64,000 nucleotides of DNA from Neobacillus sp. FSL H8-0543. Its GTDB lineage: Bacteria; Bacillota; Bacilli; Bacillales; Cytobacillaceae. The position numbers and the translations under genes were made by a program. The notes beneath the pieces are model-generated. The model ran no database searches. It was given only the letters and a program-made list of their open reading frames with translations, and was not told where the DNA came from. The stretch covers positions 4,042,501-4,106,500 of the forward strand of contig NZ_CP151943.1 in NCBI RefSeq assembly GCF_038592905.1, in the 5' to 3' direction. Shown one piece after another: positions 7,258 to 17,014 of the stretch (positions within the stretch are counted from its first letter, which is position 1; every line of letters begins with the position of its first letter).

Positions 7258-8586
7258 TTGAGTAAAATATACGTGTTAGATACAAACGTCTTATTACAAG
7301 ACCCGTATTCCATATTCTCTTTTCAAGATAATGAAGTTGTTATTCCTGCAGTTGTCCTTGAAGAAGTGGACTCAAAGAAAAGATACATGGATGAAATAGG
7401 CAGAAATGCCAGGCATGTTTCAAGGTTAATTGACGGGCTTCGTGCAGCAGGAAAACTCCATGAGAAAATTCCTTTAGATAATGGTGGAACGATAAGAATT
7501 GAGCTAAATCACCGTTCCTTTCATGAATTACAGGATATATTTATTGAAAAAACAAATGACAACCGCATATTAGCAGTGGCAAATAACCTTTTAGCTGAAG
7601 AAAAATTAAAGGAAAATGGTAAGCCAGTCATAATCGTTAGTAAGGATGCCCTTGTTCGGGTAAAGGCAGATGCAATCGGACTGACTGCTGAGGACTTTTT
7701 AAGTGATAGAGTAGTTGAGGTAGACCATATCTATACAGGATTCCTAGAAGTATATTTGTCAGTAGACTTATTAGGTCGATTTTATGAAAAAGGTGAACTC
7801 TTGCTTTCTGAAATAGCTAATCACACCTACTTTCCGAATCAGTATTTGGTAATGAAAGATGTATTGGGAGGGTCGGCTTCTGCATTAGGGATCATTGATA
7901 AGACAAGAAAAAAGGTAAAAAAGCTTGCCATCAATCAAGAACATGTTTGGGGTGTTCATCCAAGAAATGTTCAACAAACCATGGCAATTGAACTTTTGCT
8001 ACGAAAAGATATTTCTCTAGTAACCTTAATAGGGAAAGCAGGTACAGGGAAAACCTTGCTGGCTCTAGCATCTGGATTAATGCAAACAGAGGATTATCGT
8101 GATTTTAAAAAATTATTAGTGGCTAGACCGATTGTACCAGTTGGGAAGGATCTAGGGTTTTTACCTGGTGAAAAACAAGAAAAACTTAGACCTTGGATGC
8201 AGCCAATATTTGATAATCTAGAATACCTATTTAACACAAAGAAACCTGGGGAACTGGATGCGATTCTAGCAGGTATGGGTTCAATTGAGGTTGAGGCGTT
8301 AACATATATACGCGGGAGAAGTTTACCAAAGCAGTTTATCATCATTGATGAGGCACAAAATCTAACAAAACATGAAGTGAAAACAATTATTACCCGAGTA
8401 GGTGAGGGCAGCAAAATTGTCTTAATGGGAGACCCCGAACAAATTGACCATCCATATCTTGATGCTTATAATAATGGACTAACCTATGTGGTCGAAAGAT
8501 TTAAAGACCAAGTTATTTCAGGTCACGTGAAACTGTTAAAAGGAGAGAGGTCTGGTTTGGCTAGACTTGCAGCAGATTTATTATGA
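7258..8586 (+). CDS. ylaK: PIN domain / PhoH-type ATPase YlaK
   Basis: A 442-residue fusion of an N-terminal PIN nuclease-like domain (YVLDTNVLLQDP, EEVDSKKRYMDEIGR) and a C-terminal PhoH ATPase/helicase-like domain. Walker A LIGKAGTGKT lies near residue 260 and Walker B FIIIDEAQN near 365. Such PhoH2-type proteins are thought to act on RNA. The TTG seven bases after GTGGAGG gives MSKIYVLDTN and exactly the B. subtilis length; an ATG 19 codons upstream adds an unrelated leader. Divergent from ylaJ. Confidence 0.92.
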   Translation: MSKIYVLDTNVLLQDPYSIFSFQDNEVVIPAVVLEEVDSKKRYMDEIGRNARHVSRLIDGLRAAGKLHEKIPLDNGGTIRIELNHRSFHELQDIFIEKTNDNRILAVANNLLAEEKLKENGKPVIIVSKDALVRVKADAIGLTAEDFLSDRVVEVDHIYTGFLEVYLSVDLLGRFYEKGELLLSEIANHTYFPNQYLVMKDVLGGSASALGIIDKTRKKVKKLAINQEHVWGVHPRNVQQTMAIELLLRKDISLVTLIGKAGTGKTLLALASGLMQTEDYRDFKKLLVARPIVPVGKDLGFLPGEKQEKLRPWMQPIFDNLEYLFNTKKPGELDAILAGMGSIEVEALTYIRGRSLPKQFIIIDEAQNLTKHEVKTIITRVGEGSKIVLMGDPEQIDHPYLDAYNNGLTYVVERFKDQVISGHVKLLKGERSGLARLAADLL

Positions 8587-8623
8587 GGTTGGAATATAAA
8601 ATTTGAATAAGGAAACAAAACAA

Positions 8624-8651
8624 AACGGGTACCTATGGGCACCCGTTATTT
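8624..8651. terminator. Bidirectional terminator ylaK/ylaL
   Basis: Stem AACGGGT / ACCCGTT between convergent ylaK and ylaL, flanked by A-rich and T-rich sequence. It overlaps the ylaL stop. Confidence 0.65.
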
Positions 8652-9144
8652 ACCTTATAAGAAACTCTCTTACATTGATAATTGGATTTTTCTGATTAGA
8701 ACCATCACCAAAATAAACGTGGACTGGACCATTATTGACTGGTTTTCCGTTAGCAGAAAATCCTAGTATTAAATCCTTTGCCTTATCGAGCGGTATTTCA
8801 ACTTCTTCATTTAAACTTTTTATTACAACCACATTAGCAGACTGATTTGGTTCTGCATTATCTAAGAATGGTTTAAAAGGAATGGCAAATGTCCCAAAGA
8901 GAACCTTCTCTTTAATGAATTTCTTTTCTGTTTTTAATGTTGGCGGATAAATAGAGCCTTCCATTATTTCTCGGTCCCAATGCTTAGAAACTGATTTGGT
9001 ATATTCAAGAAGTTCATCTACTTGCTCTTGTTTTGCAGTAAAATGAGTAGTCAGATCTATTTTGCGATCGTCAAAAATCCAGACGCCAGGGTCAAGAGTA
9101 ATTGGAAATTTCACTTGACCTGTAATTAAGATAATTTTCTCCAT
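8650..9144 (-). CDS. ylaL: YlaL family conserved protein
   Basis: A 164-residue soluble protein in the position of B. subtilis ylaL, between ylaK and ylaN. Recognisable features are the start MEKIILITGQVKFPITLDP, the WIFDDRKIDL segment and a C-terminal region GPVHVYFGDGS. I know of no proven activity; database labels as a peptidyl-prolyl isomerase are, to my knowledge, unproven. GGAGGAAT precedes the ATG. It diverges from ylaN. Confidence 0.75.
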   Translation of the reverse strand: MEKIILITGQVKFPITLDPGVWIFDDRKIDLTTHFTAKQEQVDELLEYTKSVSKHWDREIMEGSIYPPTLKTEKKFIKEKVLFGTFAIPFKPFLDNAEPNQSANVVVIKSLNEEVEIPLDKAKDLILGFSANGKPVNNGPVHVYFGDGSNQKNPIINVREFLIR

Positions 9145-9301
9145 GTCCTATTCCTCCGTTCGTCACAACTAAATTATAGCGTCTTTTATATATTATGTCA
9201 TATCTAAGCAGGGGCTTGCAGGCAATTGTTCTTGCATTTTTCAGTGGTAAAAGGTAAAATTTATAGATAAGTATGATAATCGCTCTGAAATGGGGGGATG
9301 A

Positions 9302-9586
9302 ATGTTGGCGTCTGAAATGATAGTGAATCATCAGGAAAAAGCATATGCCTTATTGCAGGCTGACGCTGAAAAAATATTAAAGCTTATTAAAGTGCAAATG
9401 GATAATCTCACGATGCCTCAATGCCCTCTTTATGAAGAGGTATTGGATACGCAAATGTTTGGGTTATCGAGAGAAATAGAATTTGCGGTTAAACTAGGCT
9501 TAATTGAGGTCAAGGATGGGAAAGCGATACTAGATAAGTTAGAAAGAGAGTTATCTACGCTTCACGAAGCATCCATAAGAAAATAA
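9302..9586 (+). CDS. ylaN: YlaN/Fpa, UPF0358 family iron-responsive Fur antagonist
   Basis: A 94-residue helical protein with the very conserved block [29 protein letters not shown] (given here in part: [20 protein letters not shown]). In Staphylococcus and Bacillus this protein (YlaN, renamed Fpa) binds Fe(II) and relieves Fur repression, linking iron supply to regulation; it is essential in some conditions. The ATG at the given start is four bases from GGGGGG; a TTG one codon later (MASEM) has better spacing and fits homologues, so the start may be 9305. Confidence 0.9.
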   Translation: MLASEMIVNHQEKAYALLQADAEKILKLIKVQMDNLTMPQCPLYEEVLDTQMFGLSREIEFAVKLGLIEVKDGKAILDKLERELSTLHEASIRK

Positions 9587-9592
9587 TATAAA

Positions 9593-9631
9593 GACTCAAA
9601 CAATGAATGAGGAGTTGTTTGAGTTTTTTAT
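9593..9631 (+). terminator. Terminator of ylaN
   Basis: Perfect 10-bp stem ACTCAAACAA / TTGTTTGAGT followed by TTTTT. Confidence 0.85.
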
Positions 9632-9760
9632 TACCTTTTTCCATTTTCTGATTATTCTTTAATTAAAAAAATTTAGTGCAGTAACAATTCCTCAAGTAAT
9701 TCGTTCCATTTTCTATTATAATAGCATTAATATCTATTTTGAAAATGAGGATGTAATAAT

Positions 9761-10966
9761 ATGGTTAAAAAAATCTTTAAGTCTTACGACTACACGTTAA
9801 TTATTGCCATCGTCCTATTGTCTTTATTTGGTTTGGTTATGATTTTTAGTGCGAGTATGGCTTCTTCTGTTCAAAGGTATCATGTTCCAAGTGATTATTT
9901 TTATCAGCGTCAAAAGCTATTTTTAATAGGTTCAGCTTTTGTTTTCACTTTCGTTGCCCTTTTTCCATATAAAATTATGAGGAGCACTAAGTTTTTAGTT
10001 TTTATTACTTCTATTTCCGTTTTGGGACTTCTCGGGCTGTTTATTTTTGGACAAGTTAAGGGGAATGCGCAAAGTTGGTTCGAAATTGGTCCTTTAAGCC
10101 TACAGCCAGCAGAATTTGTAAAGATTTTTGTAATTATTTATTTGTCTGCTGTCTATGCGAAGAAACAAGCGTATATAAATCAATTTAATAGAGGGGTTCT
10201 CCCTCCATTGGCATACCTTATTCTCGTTTGTGCGTTAATTGCCGTCCAGCCAGACTTTGGAACAGCAATCATTATTGCTTTAATAGGAATAATGATTATC
10301 CTTTCCTCAGGAATGAACCTCAAAAACATTACGAAATTAGTTTTAATAGGTGTCATTATTGTTGCGCCTTTTATCATTGCTTTACAGGATGAAATATTCT
10401 CTGAAAAGCGAATGGCGCGATTTACTGTTTTAAATGACCCCTTTGTTGATGAAGAAAATTATGGTTTTCATCTAGCTAATTCATACATAGCGATTGGATC
10501 CGGTGGCGTAAATGGTTTAGGTTTAGGAAAGAGCATCCAAAAACTAGGGTATCTACCTGAATCACATACTGACTTCATTATGGCTGTAATTGCTGAAGAA
10601 CTGGGGATTTGGGGAGTTAGCTTTGTTATTATCACTTTAGGATATATCGTTTTAAGGGGTATCTATCTAGGTTTGAGGTGCAAGGACCCATTTGGAAGTT
10701 TATTAGCAATTGGGATTTCAAGCATGATTGGTATTCAATCGTTTATTAACTTAGCTGGTGTTTCAGGAGTCATCCCGCTGACAGGCGTTCCGCTGCCGTT
10801 TGTAAGTTACGGTGGCTCATCAATACTTCAGTTAGCAATTGCTTCAGGTATACTAGTAAATGTTTCGATGTTTGTAAAATACGAAAGCAAATATAAAAAA
10901 ACACAGCCAGAAATAGAAAAAAATACCACACAGCGAGAAGGAAACCTATATCGATTTAGAACATAA
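9761..10966 (+). CDS. ftsW: Septal peptidoglycan polymerase FtsW (SEDS family)
   Basis: A 401-residue multi-pass membrane protein of the SEDS family, the glycosyltransferase that polymerises lipid II at the division septum with its partner class B PBP (here PbpB, 36 kb downstream). Ten or so hydrophobic segments are visible. Signature parts are VMIFSASMASS, FEIGPLSLQPAEFVKI, AVQPDFGTA and the large extracellular loop with AIGSGGVNGLGLG and LPESHTDFIMAVIAEELG, which holds the conserved Asp. The end is a basic tail. Same location as ylaO (ftsW) in B. subtilis. It has its own terminator before pycA. Confidence 0.95.
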   Translation: MVKKIFKSYDYTLIIAIVLLSLFGLVMIFSASMASSVQRYHVPSDYFYQRQKLFLIGSAFVFTFVALFPYKIMRSTKFLVFITSISVLGLLGLFIFGQVKGNAQSWFEIGPLSLQPAEFVKIFVIIYLSAVYAKKQAYINQFNRGVLPPLAYLILVCALIAVQPDFGTAIIIALIGIMIILSSGMNLKNITKLVLIGVIIVAPFIIALQDEIFSEKRMARFTVLNDPFVDEENYGFHLANSYIAIGSGGVNGLGLGKSIQKLGYLPESHTDFIMAVIAEELGIWGVSFVIITLGYIVLRGIYLGLRCKDPFGSLLAIGISSMIGIQSFINLAGVSGVIPLTGVPLPFVSYGGSSILQLAIASGILVNVSMFVKYESKYKKTQPEIEKNTTQREGNLYRFRT

Positions 10967-10997
10967 TGCAGGGATAACGTCATTCCCTGCATTTTTA
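10966..10997 (+). terminator. Terminator between ftsW and pycA
   Basis: Stem ATGCAGGGA / TCCCTGCAT followed by TTTTTATT. Confidence 0.85.
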
Positions 10998-11024
10998 TTA
11001 AAAAAATAGAAAGAGGTGCTAAAA

Positions 11025-14000
11025 TTGACAAGACAAATCAATAAGGTACTCGTAGCAAACAGGGGAGAAATAGCTATTCGTGTTTTTCGGGCATGTACCG
11101 AATTGAATATTCGTACCGTTGCTATTTATTCAAAGGAAGATACGGGAGCCTATCATCGCTATAAAGCAGATGAAGCCTATTTAGTTGGGGAAGGTAAGAA
11201 ACCAATCGATGCTTATTTAGATATTGATGGAATAATTGATATTGCCAAAACAAGCGGGGTAAATGCAATTCATCCGGGGTATGGGTTTTTATCCGAAAAC
11301 ATTCATTTCGCTAAACGATGTGAAGAGGAAGGAATTATCTTTATTGGACCAACTTCACAGCACCTGGATATGTTTGGTGATAAGGTCAAGGCGAGAAAAC
11401 AAGCCGAACTAGCAGGTATTCCTGTTATTCCAGGGAGTGATGGACCTGTTGCTAATTTAGGGGAAGTTCAAGATTTCATCGAACGGTATGGTTTCCCGAT
11501 TATTATTAAGGCTACACTCGGCGGCGGTGGCCGCGGAATGAGGATTGTTCAAAAACAAGAAGAAGTATCAGAGGCATTTGCAAGAGCGAAATCAGAGGCA
11601 AAAGCGGCTTTTGGAGATGATGAGGTATACCTTGAAAAATTAATTGAAAAACCTAAACATATTGAAGTCCAAATTATAGGAGATAGCTATGGGGGAATAG
11701 TCCATTTATTTGATCGTGATTGCTCCGTTCAACGGAGACATCAAAAGGTGGTTGAGGTAGCTCCTAGTGTGTCCATTAGCGAGGAACTGCGTAAAAAAAT
11801 ATGTTCTGCAGCTGTTAAATTAATGAAAAAAGTCGAGTACTTAAATGCAGGAACGGTAGAGTTTCTCGTAGCAGGCCAAGAGTTTTATTTTATTGAAGTA
11901 AATCCAAGGATACAGGTGGAACATACCGTTACAGAGATGATAACTGGAATAGATATTGTACATACCCAGATACTAGTTGCAGAAGGTCTGGATTTACATG
12001 GTTCGATTATCGGAATTCCTGCACAGGAAGATATACGTATTAATGGATTTGCGATTCAGTCAAGGGTAACAACAGAAGACCCGTTAAATAACTTCATGCC
12101 TGATACAGGAAAGATTATGGCTTATCGCTCTGGTGGCGGTTTTGGGGTTCGGCTTGATGCAGGCAACGGTTTTCAGGGCGCCGTAATTACACCATACTAT
12201 GACTCTTTACTTGTGAAGCTTTCTACACATGCATTGACGTTTGAACAAGCTGCATCAAAAATGGTCAGAAATTTGAAGGAATTCCGAATACGCGGGATTA
12301 AAACCAATATACCGTTCCTTGAGAACGTCATAAGGCACGAAAATTTTAGAAATGGTGAATATGATACATCATTTATTGATTCCACGCCGGAGCTATTCAT
12401 TTTTCCTGTAAGCAAAGACCGTGGTACAAAGATGCTTACCTATATTGGAGATGTAACGGTAAATGGATTTCCAGGAATAGAAAAAAAGAAGCGACCAGTT
12501 TTTCTGACGCCAAGAGCGCCGAAATTAAAATATGATTTTCCTTATGAAAATGGAACGAAGCAAATTTTGGAGGGTCAAGGCCCAGATGGTCTGGTCCGCT
12601 GGATTAAAGACCAAAAGCAAGTATTATTAACGGATACCACCTTTAGGGATGCCCACCAGTCATTGCTGGCAACAAGGGTAAGAACGACTGATATGCTGCA
12701 TATTGCCGAGCCGACAGCTAAGCTGCTTCCAAATTTATTTTCTTTCGAAATGTGGGGAGGGGCTACATTTGATGTTGCATACAGATTTTTAAAAGAAGAC
12801 CCTTGGGAACGCTTAACAACGCTTAGAGATAAGATTCCGAATGTCTTATTTCAAATGTTAATTAGAGGTTCCAATGCGGTTGGTTATAAAAATTATCCAG
12901 ATAATCTGATTCGTGAATTTGTTGAAAAATCCGCCTCCAATGGAATTGATGTTTTCCGAATTTTTGACAGTTTAAATTGGATAAAGGGGATGGAAGTCAC
13001 CATTGATGCAGTCCGCCAGACGGGAAAAATTGCAGAAGCATCTATCTGTTATACTGGTGATATCTTAGATCCAACTAGAACAAAATATGATATAAACTAT
13101 TATAAATCCTTAGCTAAAGAGCTTGAAATGCAGGGTGCTCATATTTTGGGGCTAAAAGATATGGCTGGTTTATTAAAGCCAGAAGCGGCATACCGACTAA
13201 TTTCTGAATTGAAAGAAACAATTACTATTCCTATCCATCTTCATACACATGATACAAGCGGGAATGGGATTTTTACCTATGCACGTGCCATTGCTGGCGG
13301 TGTTGATATAGTTGATGTCGCATTGAGCACGATGGCAGGGTTAACTTCACAGCCAAGTGCAAACTCACTATACTATGCGCTTGAAGGGACAAGCTCAAGA
13401 CCAAATATCAATATTGAGGCTCTCGAGCAACTCTCGCACTATTGGGAGGATGTTCGGAAATACTATAACGATTTTGAAAGCGGAATGATGTCTCCTCATT
13501 CCGAAGTGTATCAGCATGAGATGCCAGGCGGTCAATATAGTAATCTTCAGCAACAAGCAAAGGGAGTAGGACTTGGGGAGCATTGGGATGAAGTAAAACA
13601 AATGTATGCAACTGTAAACCAAATGTTTGGTGATATCGTAAAGGTTACGCCTTCATCAAAGGTTGTTGGTGATATGGCACTCTTCATGGTCCAAAATAAT
13701 TTAACAGAAGCTGATGTGTTGAATAAAGGCGAGTCTTTGGATTTTCCAGACTCCGTAGTAGAGTTGTTCCAAGGATACATTGGTCAACCGCACCAAGGCT
13801 TCCCGGAAAAGCTGCAAAGGATAATTTTAAAAGGAAGTAAAGCGTTGGAATCCCGCCCTGGTGAGTTACTTGAAGAGGTGGATTTTGAAGCATTAAAGAC
13901 TGAACTTGAAAAGGAAATAGGCAGGAAGGTAACAGATCTTGATGTTATTTCGTACGCACTCTACCCGAAAGTGTATAAAGATTATATTAATGCTGTAGAC

Positions 14001-14468
14001 AGCTACGGTAATCTTTCGTTCCTCGATACGCCGACATTCCTGTATGGCTTGCGTTTGGGTGAAGAAATTGAGGTAGAAATCGAAACAGGTAAAACATTAA
14101 TTGTTAAACTTGTTTCAATTGGCGAGCCACAGATAGATGGAACTAGAATTGTCTATTTTGAGTTAAATGGACAACCGCGTGAAGTAAATATTAAGGATGA
14201 AAGTATTAAATCAATGGTAACAGCCAGATTGAAAGCAGACCCTAAAAATGAAAGCCATATTTCCGCAACGATGCAAGGGACTGTCATAAAGGTCTTAGTA
14301 GAAAAAGGAGAAAGAGTTGAACGTGGGGATCACCTTTCCATTACGGAGGCAATGAAAATGGAAACCACCGTTCAAGCCCCATACTCAGGGGTCGTTAAGG
14401 ATATTTATGTGAAAAGCGGGGATGCCATTCAAACGGGTGATCTGTTGCTTGAATTAGACAGGATATAA
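11025..14468 (+). CDS. pycA: Pyruvate carboxylase
   Basis: Biotin enzyme of about 1147 residues that makes oxaloacetate from pyruvate, bicarbonate and ATP, replenishing the TCA cycle. Domains in order: biotin carboxylase (NKVLVANRGEIAIRVFRA at the start, glycine-rich ATP loop GGGGRGMRIV near 165-175), carboxyltransferase (LLTDTTFRDAHQSLLATR near 535 and metal-binding HLHTHDTSGNG), PC tetramerisation region, and C-terminal biotinyl domain with ITEAMKMET, Lys being the biotinylation site. The TTG six to seven bases after AGAGGTG is the best start; an upstream GTG lies within that site. Complete and intact. Confidence 0.97.
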   Translation: MTRQINKVLVANRGEIAIRVFRACTELNIRTVAIYSKEDTGAYHRYKADEAYLVGEGKKPIDAYLDIDGIIDIAKTSGVNAIHPGYGFLSENIHFAKRCEEEGIIFIGPTSQHLDMFGDKVKARKQAELAGIPVIPGSDGPVANLGEVQDFIERYGFPIIIKATLGGGGRGMRIVQKQEEVSEAFARAKSEAKAAFGDDEVYLEKLIEKPKHIEVQIIGDSYGGIVHLFDRDCSVQRRHQKVVEVAPSVSISEELRKKICSAAVKLMKKVEYLNAGTVEFLVAGQEFYFIEVNPRIQVEHTVTEMITGIDIVHTQILVAEGLDLHGSIIGIPAQEDIRINGFAIQSRVTTEDPLNNFMPDTGKIMAYRSGGGFGVRLDAGNGFQGAVITPYYDSLLVKLSTHALTFEQAASKMVRNLKEFRIRGIKTNIPFLENVIRHENFRNGEYDTSFIDSTPELFIFPVSKDRGTKMLTYIGDVTVNGFPGIEKKKRPVFLTPRAPKLKYDFPYENGTKQILEGQGPDGLVRWIKDQKQVLLTDTTFRDAHQSLLATRVRTTDMLHIAEPTAKLLPNLFSFEMWGGATFDVAYRFLKEDPWERLTTLRDKIPNVLFQMLIRGSNAVGYKNYPDNLIREFVEKSASNGIDVFRIFDSLNWIKGMEVTIDAVRQTGKIAEASICYTGDILDPTRTKYDINYYKSLAKELEMQGAHILGLKDMAGLLKPEAAYRLISELKETITIPIHLHTHDTSGNGIFTYARAIAGGVDIVDVALSTMAGLTSQPSANSLYYALEGTSSRPNINIEALEQLSHYWEDVRKYYNDFESGMMSPHSEVYQHEMPGGQYSNLQQQAKGVGLGEHWDEVKQMYATVNQMFGDIVKVTPSSKVVGDMALFMVQNNLTEADVLNKGESLDFPDSVVELFQGYIGQPHQGFPEKLQRIILKGSKALESRPGELLEEVDFEALKTELEKEIGRKVTDLDVISYALYPKVYKDYINAVDSYGNLSFLDTPTFLYGLRLGEEIEVEIETGKTLIVKLVSIGEPQIDGTRIVYFELNGQPREVNIKDESIKSMVTARLKADPKNESHISATMQGTVIKVLVEKGERVERGDHLSITEAMKMETTVQAPYSGVVKDIYVKSGDAIQTGDLLLELDRI

Positions 14469-14470
14469 AG

Positions 14471-14504
14471 AAAAAAGTTGCCGTTATCACGGCAACTTTT
14501 TTTC
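14471..14504. terminator. Bidirectional terminator pycA/ctaA
   Basis: Stem AAAAGTTGCCGT / ACGGCAACTTTT with a TATC loop, A-run before and T-run after. It serves both convergent genes. Confidence 0.9.
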
Positions 14505-15411
14505 ATCGATTGATTTTTCTCGATCTGGATAATAGTAAGAGAAAGTAGCTCAAGACTCCAAATAAACAGGTTATAATAAGTGCGTGTAATAAGGCAACCA
14601 TTAGATTTAGTCGTGTGAGAACCACAAGAGCTCCAGAAAGTACTTGCATCGAAACTAACAGAAAGGCTGTTATCCAACCCCAATAAATAACTTTTTGGTG
14701 CCGATAATGCTTGAACGCTAAAAAGGCAATATACGCGATCCAAATAAATATTAATCCTGCAGCAGCCCGATGCCCCATTTGCACCCACTCATAAAGATTC
14801 CCTGGGAGTGCAGGCGCATCATTAATACATAACGGCCAATCACGGCAAACCAAGCTTGATTCTGTATGTCGTACTAATGCGCCAGTATAAATAACAAGGT
14901 AACTATAGATTGAAACAGATATAATATGGAAACCCATTCTTTTATCAATAATAAGTTTATCCGCATCGAACCTTTTATCAACTTCAAAGATTAATAATGT
15001 AAGTAATAACACCGCTGAAAAGGAAATAAGGGAAATTCCGAAGTGGAGGGCGAGTACAAAATCAGATTGCCCCCATTTAACAGCCGCAGCCCCAATTAAT
15101 CCCTGAAGAACGATAAAGAAAACGGAGAGAAAGGAAAGAAATTTCGTCTCTCTAATATGTCCAATGACTTTCCATGTCCAAATAGATAAAATAAGCACCA
15201 TGATGCCGACTCCACCAGAAACAAGTCTGTGGGCAAGTTCGATAATCAATTCGGGAGTAATTTCTGTCGGCATGAACTGTCCGTTACATAGAGGCCAGGA
15301 TCTGCCGCAGCCCATTCCTGATTCTGTTTTTGTTACAAGTGCCCCGCCTAATAATACTAGAATCATTCCAATTGTAGTGGCAATTGCCAGCCACTTTAAA
15401 GAACGCTGCAA
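14503..15411 (-). CDS. ctaA: Heme A synthase CtaA
   Basis: Converts heme O to heme A by oxidising the C8 methyl group, for the caa3 oxidase encoded next door. About 302 residues, eight predicted membrane segments in two four-helix halves. Conserved heme-ligand regions are seen: ELAHR in the first half, ALHFGIS, GHRAAA and ALLHA in the second. Cys pairs occur in outer loops (GCGRSWPLC and CRDWPLC). On the minus strand AAGAAGGTGA precedes a TTG that aligns with the B. subtilis start; a GTG three codons earlier (to 15420) is the alternative. Divergent from ctaB. Confidence 0.95.
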   Translation of the reverse strand: MQRSLKWLAIATTIGMILVLLGGALVTKTESGMGCGRSWPLCNGQFMPTEITPELIIELAHRLVSGGVGIMVLILSIWTWKVIGHIRETKFLSFLSVFFIVLQGLIGAAAVKWGQSDFVLALHFGISLISFSAVLLLTLLIFEVDKRFDADKLIIDKRMGFHIISVSIYSYLVIYTGALVRHTESSLVCRDWPLCINDAPALPGNLYEWVQMGHRAAAGLIFIWIAYIAFLAFKHYRHQKVIYWGWITAFLLVSMQVLSGALVVLTRLNLMVALLHALIITCLFGVLSYFLLLLSRSRKINR

Positions 15412-15815
15412 AGAATTCACCTTCTTAGTATAAGTTTAATACTTTTCAATTAATTATTATTAAAAGATAATAATAGAAAAACAAAGATTTAAAGTACTTC
15501 CTTATCATAACGAATACAATGAAAAAAGGATAGAAAATCAAACTAGAATTTTTAATAATTTTAATAAAAAACAGTGGCGCTTGAATAATAATTAGTTACC
15601 ACTATTATTATAGTGAAAACTACTGTTGTGAAGATTCAATTACCCATTGGGGAATGGCTATTAATAATAATTTCCTTTGCCTTCTTCACTTAAAGAAGAT
15701 ATCTATACTAATTCTAAATTTATTTTGCTTTTTATTATCTAAAAATTCTAAGATATAGTATAATTGTCATTAAATGAAAGACGACACAAATTAGACAAAA
15801 AAAATTCTAAAAAAA

Positions 15816-15824
15816 TTCACAAAT
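15816..15824 (-). promoter_or_regulatory. Putative ResD binding site
   Basis: The minus strand reads TTTGTGAAT, which as I recall is the consensus for the respiratory response regulator ResD of B. subtilis. ctaA is a known ResD target there. Orientation is towards ctaA. One exact 9-mer in AT-rich DNA is suggestive only. Confidence 0.4.
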
Positions 15825-15916
15825 ACACAGTGAAGTGTGATTTAATATACAGAGAAAGTGATTATGATATAACATTATTATAAAATAATAATAGCATATA
15901 AATAACAATTATAATT

Positions 15917-15930
15917 TGGAAACGTTTTTA
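15917..15930 (+). promoter_or_regulatory. Putative cre site (CcpA) upstream of ctaB
   Basis: TGGAAACGTTTTTA matches the catabolite-responsive element TGNAANCGNTNNCA at all fixed positions but one. It stands 45 bp before the ctaB start. CcpA control of ctaBCDEFG through an upstream cre is known in B. subtilis. Confidence 0.45.
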
Positions 15931-15974
15931 CTCGAGTTTAGAATAATACTTTTAAGTATTTAGGAGGGGAAAAG

Positions 15975-16913
15975 ATGCCCAATTCGAAGGTAATTGGTGA
16001 AGCATCAATTGAAACAGGCACTTCAAGTCTTAATTCAAGTTTAGAAAAAGCCTCAGTATTGAAAGATTTTATGGCACTGATCAAAATTGGTATAGTTAAC
16101 TCCAATCTAATAACCACTTTTACTGGTATATGGCTGGCACTTCATTTTACTGGTCAAAGTTTTCTTAGTAACCTGGATATTGTTTTTTTTACCATAGTAG
16201 GCTCCTCCCTCATTATTGCTGGTTCATGCAGCATTAATAATTATATTGACCGGGATATTGACCATTTGATGGAAAGAACAAAGGATAGACCAACAGTTAC
16301 TGGAAAGATAGAGGGTTCAAAAGTACTTGCTTTGGGTATTTTACTTATTGGACTGGGCACAATGTTTCTGTTGTTTACAACAATTACTGCAACAGTTATT
16401 GGACTGCTTGGAGTTTTTAGCTATGTTGTTCTCTATTCGTTATGGTCTAAACGTCAATTGGTTTCAAATACAATTATCGGCAGTATTTCTGGTGCTGTTC
16501 CACCACTTATTGGCTGGGCTGCAGTGGATGCTAGCCTGGGAATGATAGCGTGGTCATTGTTTATTATTATGTTTATTTGGCAGCCTCCCCATTTTTATGC
16601 ACTTGCAATGAGAAGGGTAGAAGAGTATCGTGCTGCGGGTATACCAATGCTGCCGGTAGTAAAGGGCTTTAAAACAACCAAGAAACATATTTTACTTTGG
16701 GTGGCAGCACTATTGCCAACCCCAATTTTACTGACCTCATTAGGCATCCCATTTCTAATACTTGCAACTGTATTAAATATCGGTTGGTTGGCATTAGGAA
16801 TTTATGGATATAAGATCAAAGATGATATTAAGTGGGCAAAGCTAATGTTTGTGTACTCATTGCAATATTTGACAATTATATTTGTAGCGATGGTCATTGT
16901 TACTTTAGTTTAG
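15975..16913 (+). CDS. ctaB: Protoheme IX farnesyltransferase (heme O synthase) CtaB
   Basis: A 312-residue UbiA-type prenyltransferase that attaches farnesyl to heme B to give heme O, the substrate of CtaA. The prenyl-diphosphate-binding aspartate motif is [19 protein letters not shown] near residue 90. The second conserved region is [17 protein letters not shown]. Seven to nine hydrophobic segments are predicted. It begins behind AGGAGGGG and is first in the cta operon, 100 bp before ctaC with no terminator between. Confidence 0.95.
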   Translation: MPNSKVIGEASIETGTSSLNSSLEKASVLKDFMALIKIGIVNSNLITTFTGIWLALHFTGQSFLSNLDIVFFTIVGSSLIIAGSCSINNYIDRDIDHLMERTKDRPTVTGKIEGSKVLALGILLIGLGTMFLLFTTITATVIGLLGVFSYVVLYSLWSKRQLVSNTIIGSISGAVPPLIGWAAVDASLGMIAWSLFIIMFIWQPPHFYALAMRRVEEYRAAGIPMLPVVKGFKTTKKHILLWVAALLPTPILLTSLGIPFLILATVLNIGWLALGIYGYKIKDDIKWAKLMFVYSLQYLTIIFVAMVIVTLV

Positions 16914-17014
16914 CTTTGTCTGGATGTTCTTTTAGATGAAAGGAATATTCTACATACATTTTTGATCAAGCATAATAAACAAAATTATTAGTGAAAGAGG
17001 GGTTTGATGAAGCT

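Larger units (their letters stand above)
15412..15974. other. ctaA-ctaB divergent control region
   Basis: A 563-bp, very AT-rich gap without a credible gene. It must carry the divergent promoters of ctaA and ctaBCDEF. I see a ResD-like box, a cre-like box and an extended -10 (TGATATAAC at 15865-15873) pointing to ctaB. The rest is AATAAT-rich sequence, including a near-palindrome AATAATAATTAG...ACTATTATTATAG around 15583-15612, with no assigned role. Confidence 0.6.

Noticed and set aside
13395..13893. Cluster of minus-strand frames inside pycA
   Set aside because: All are antisense to the conserved carboxyltransferase region and have unlikely composition.
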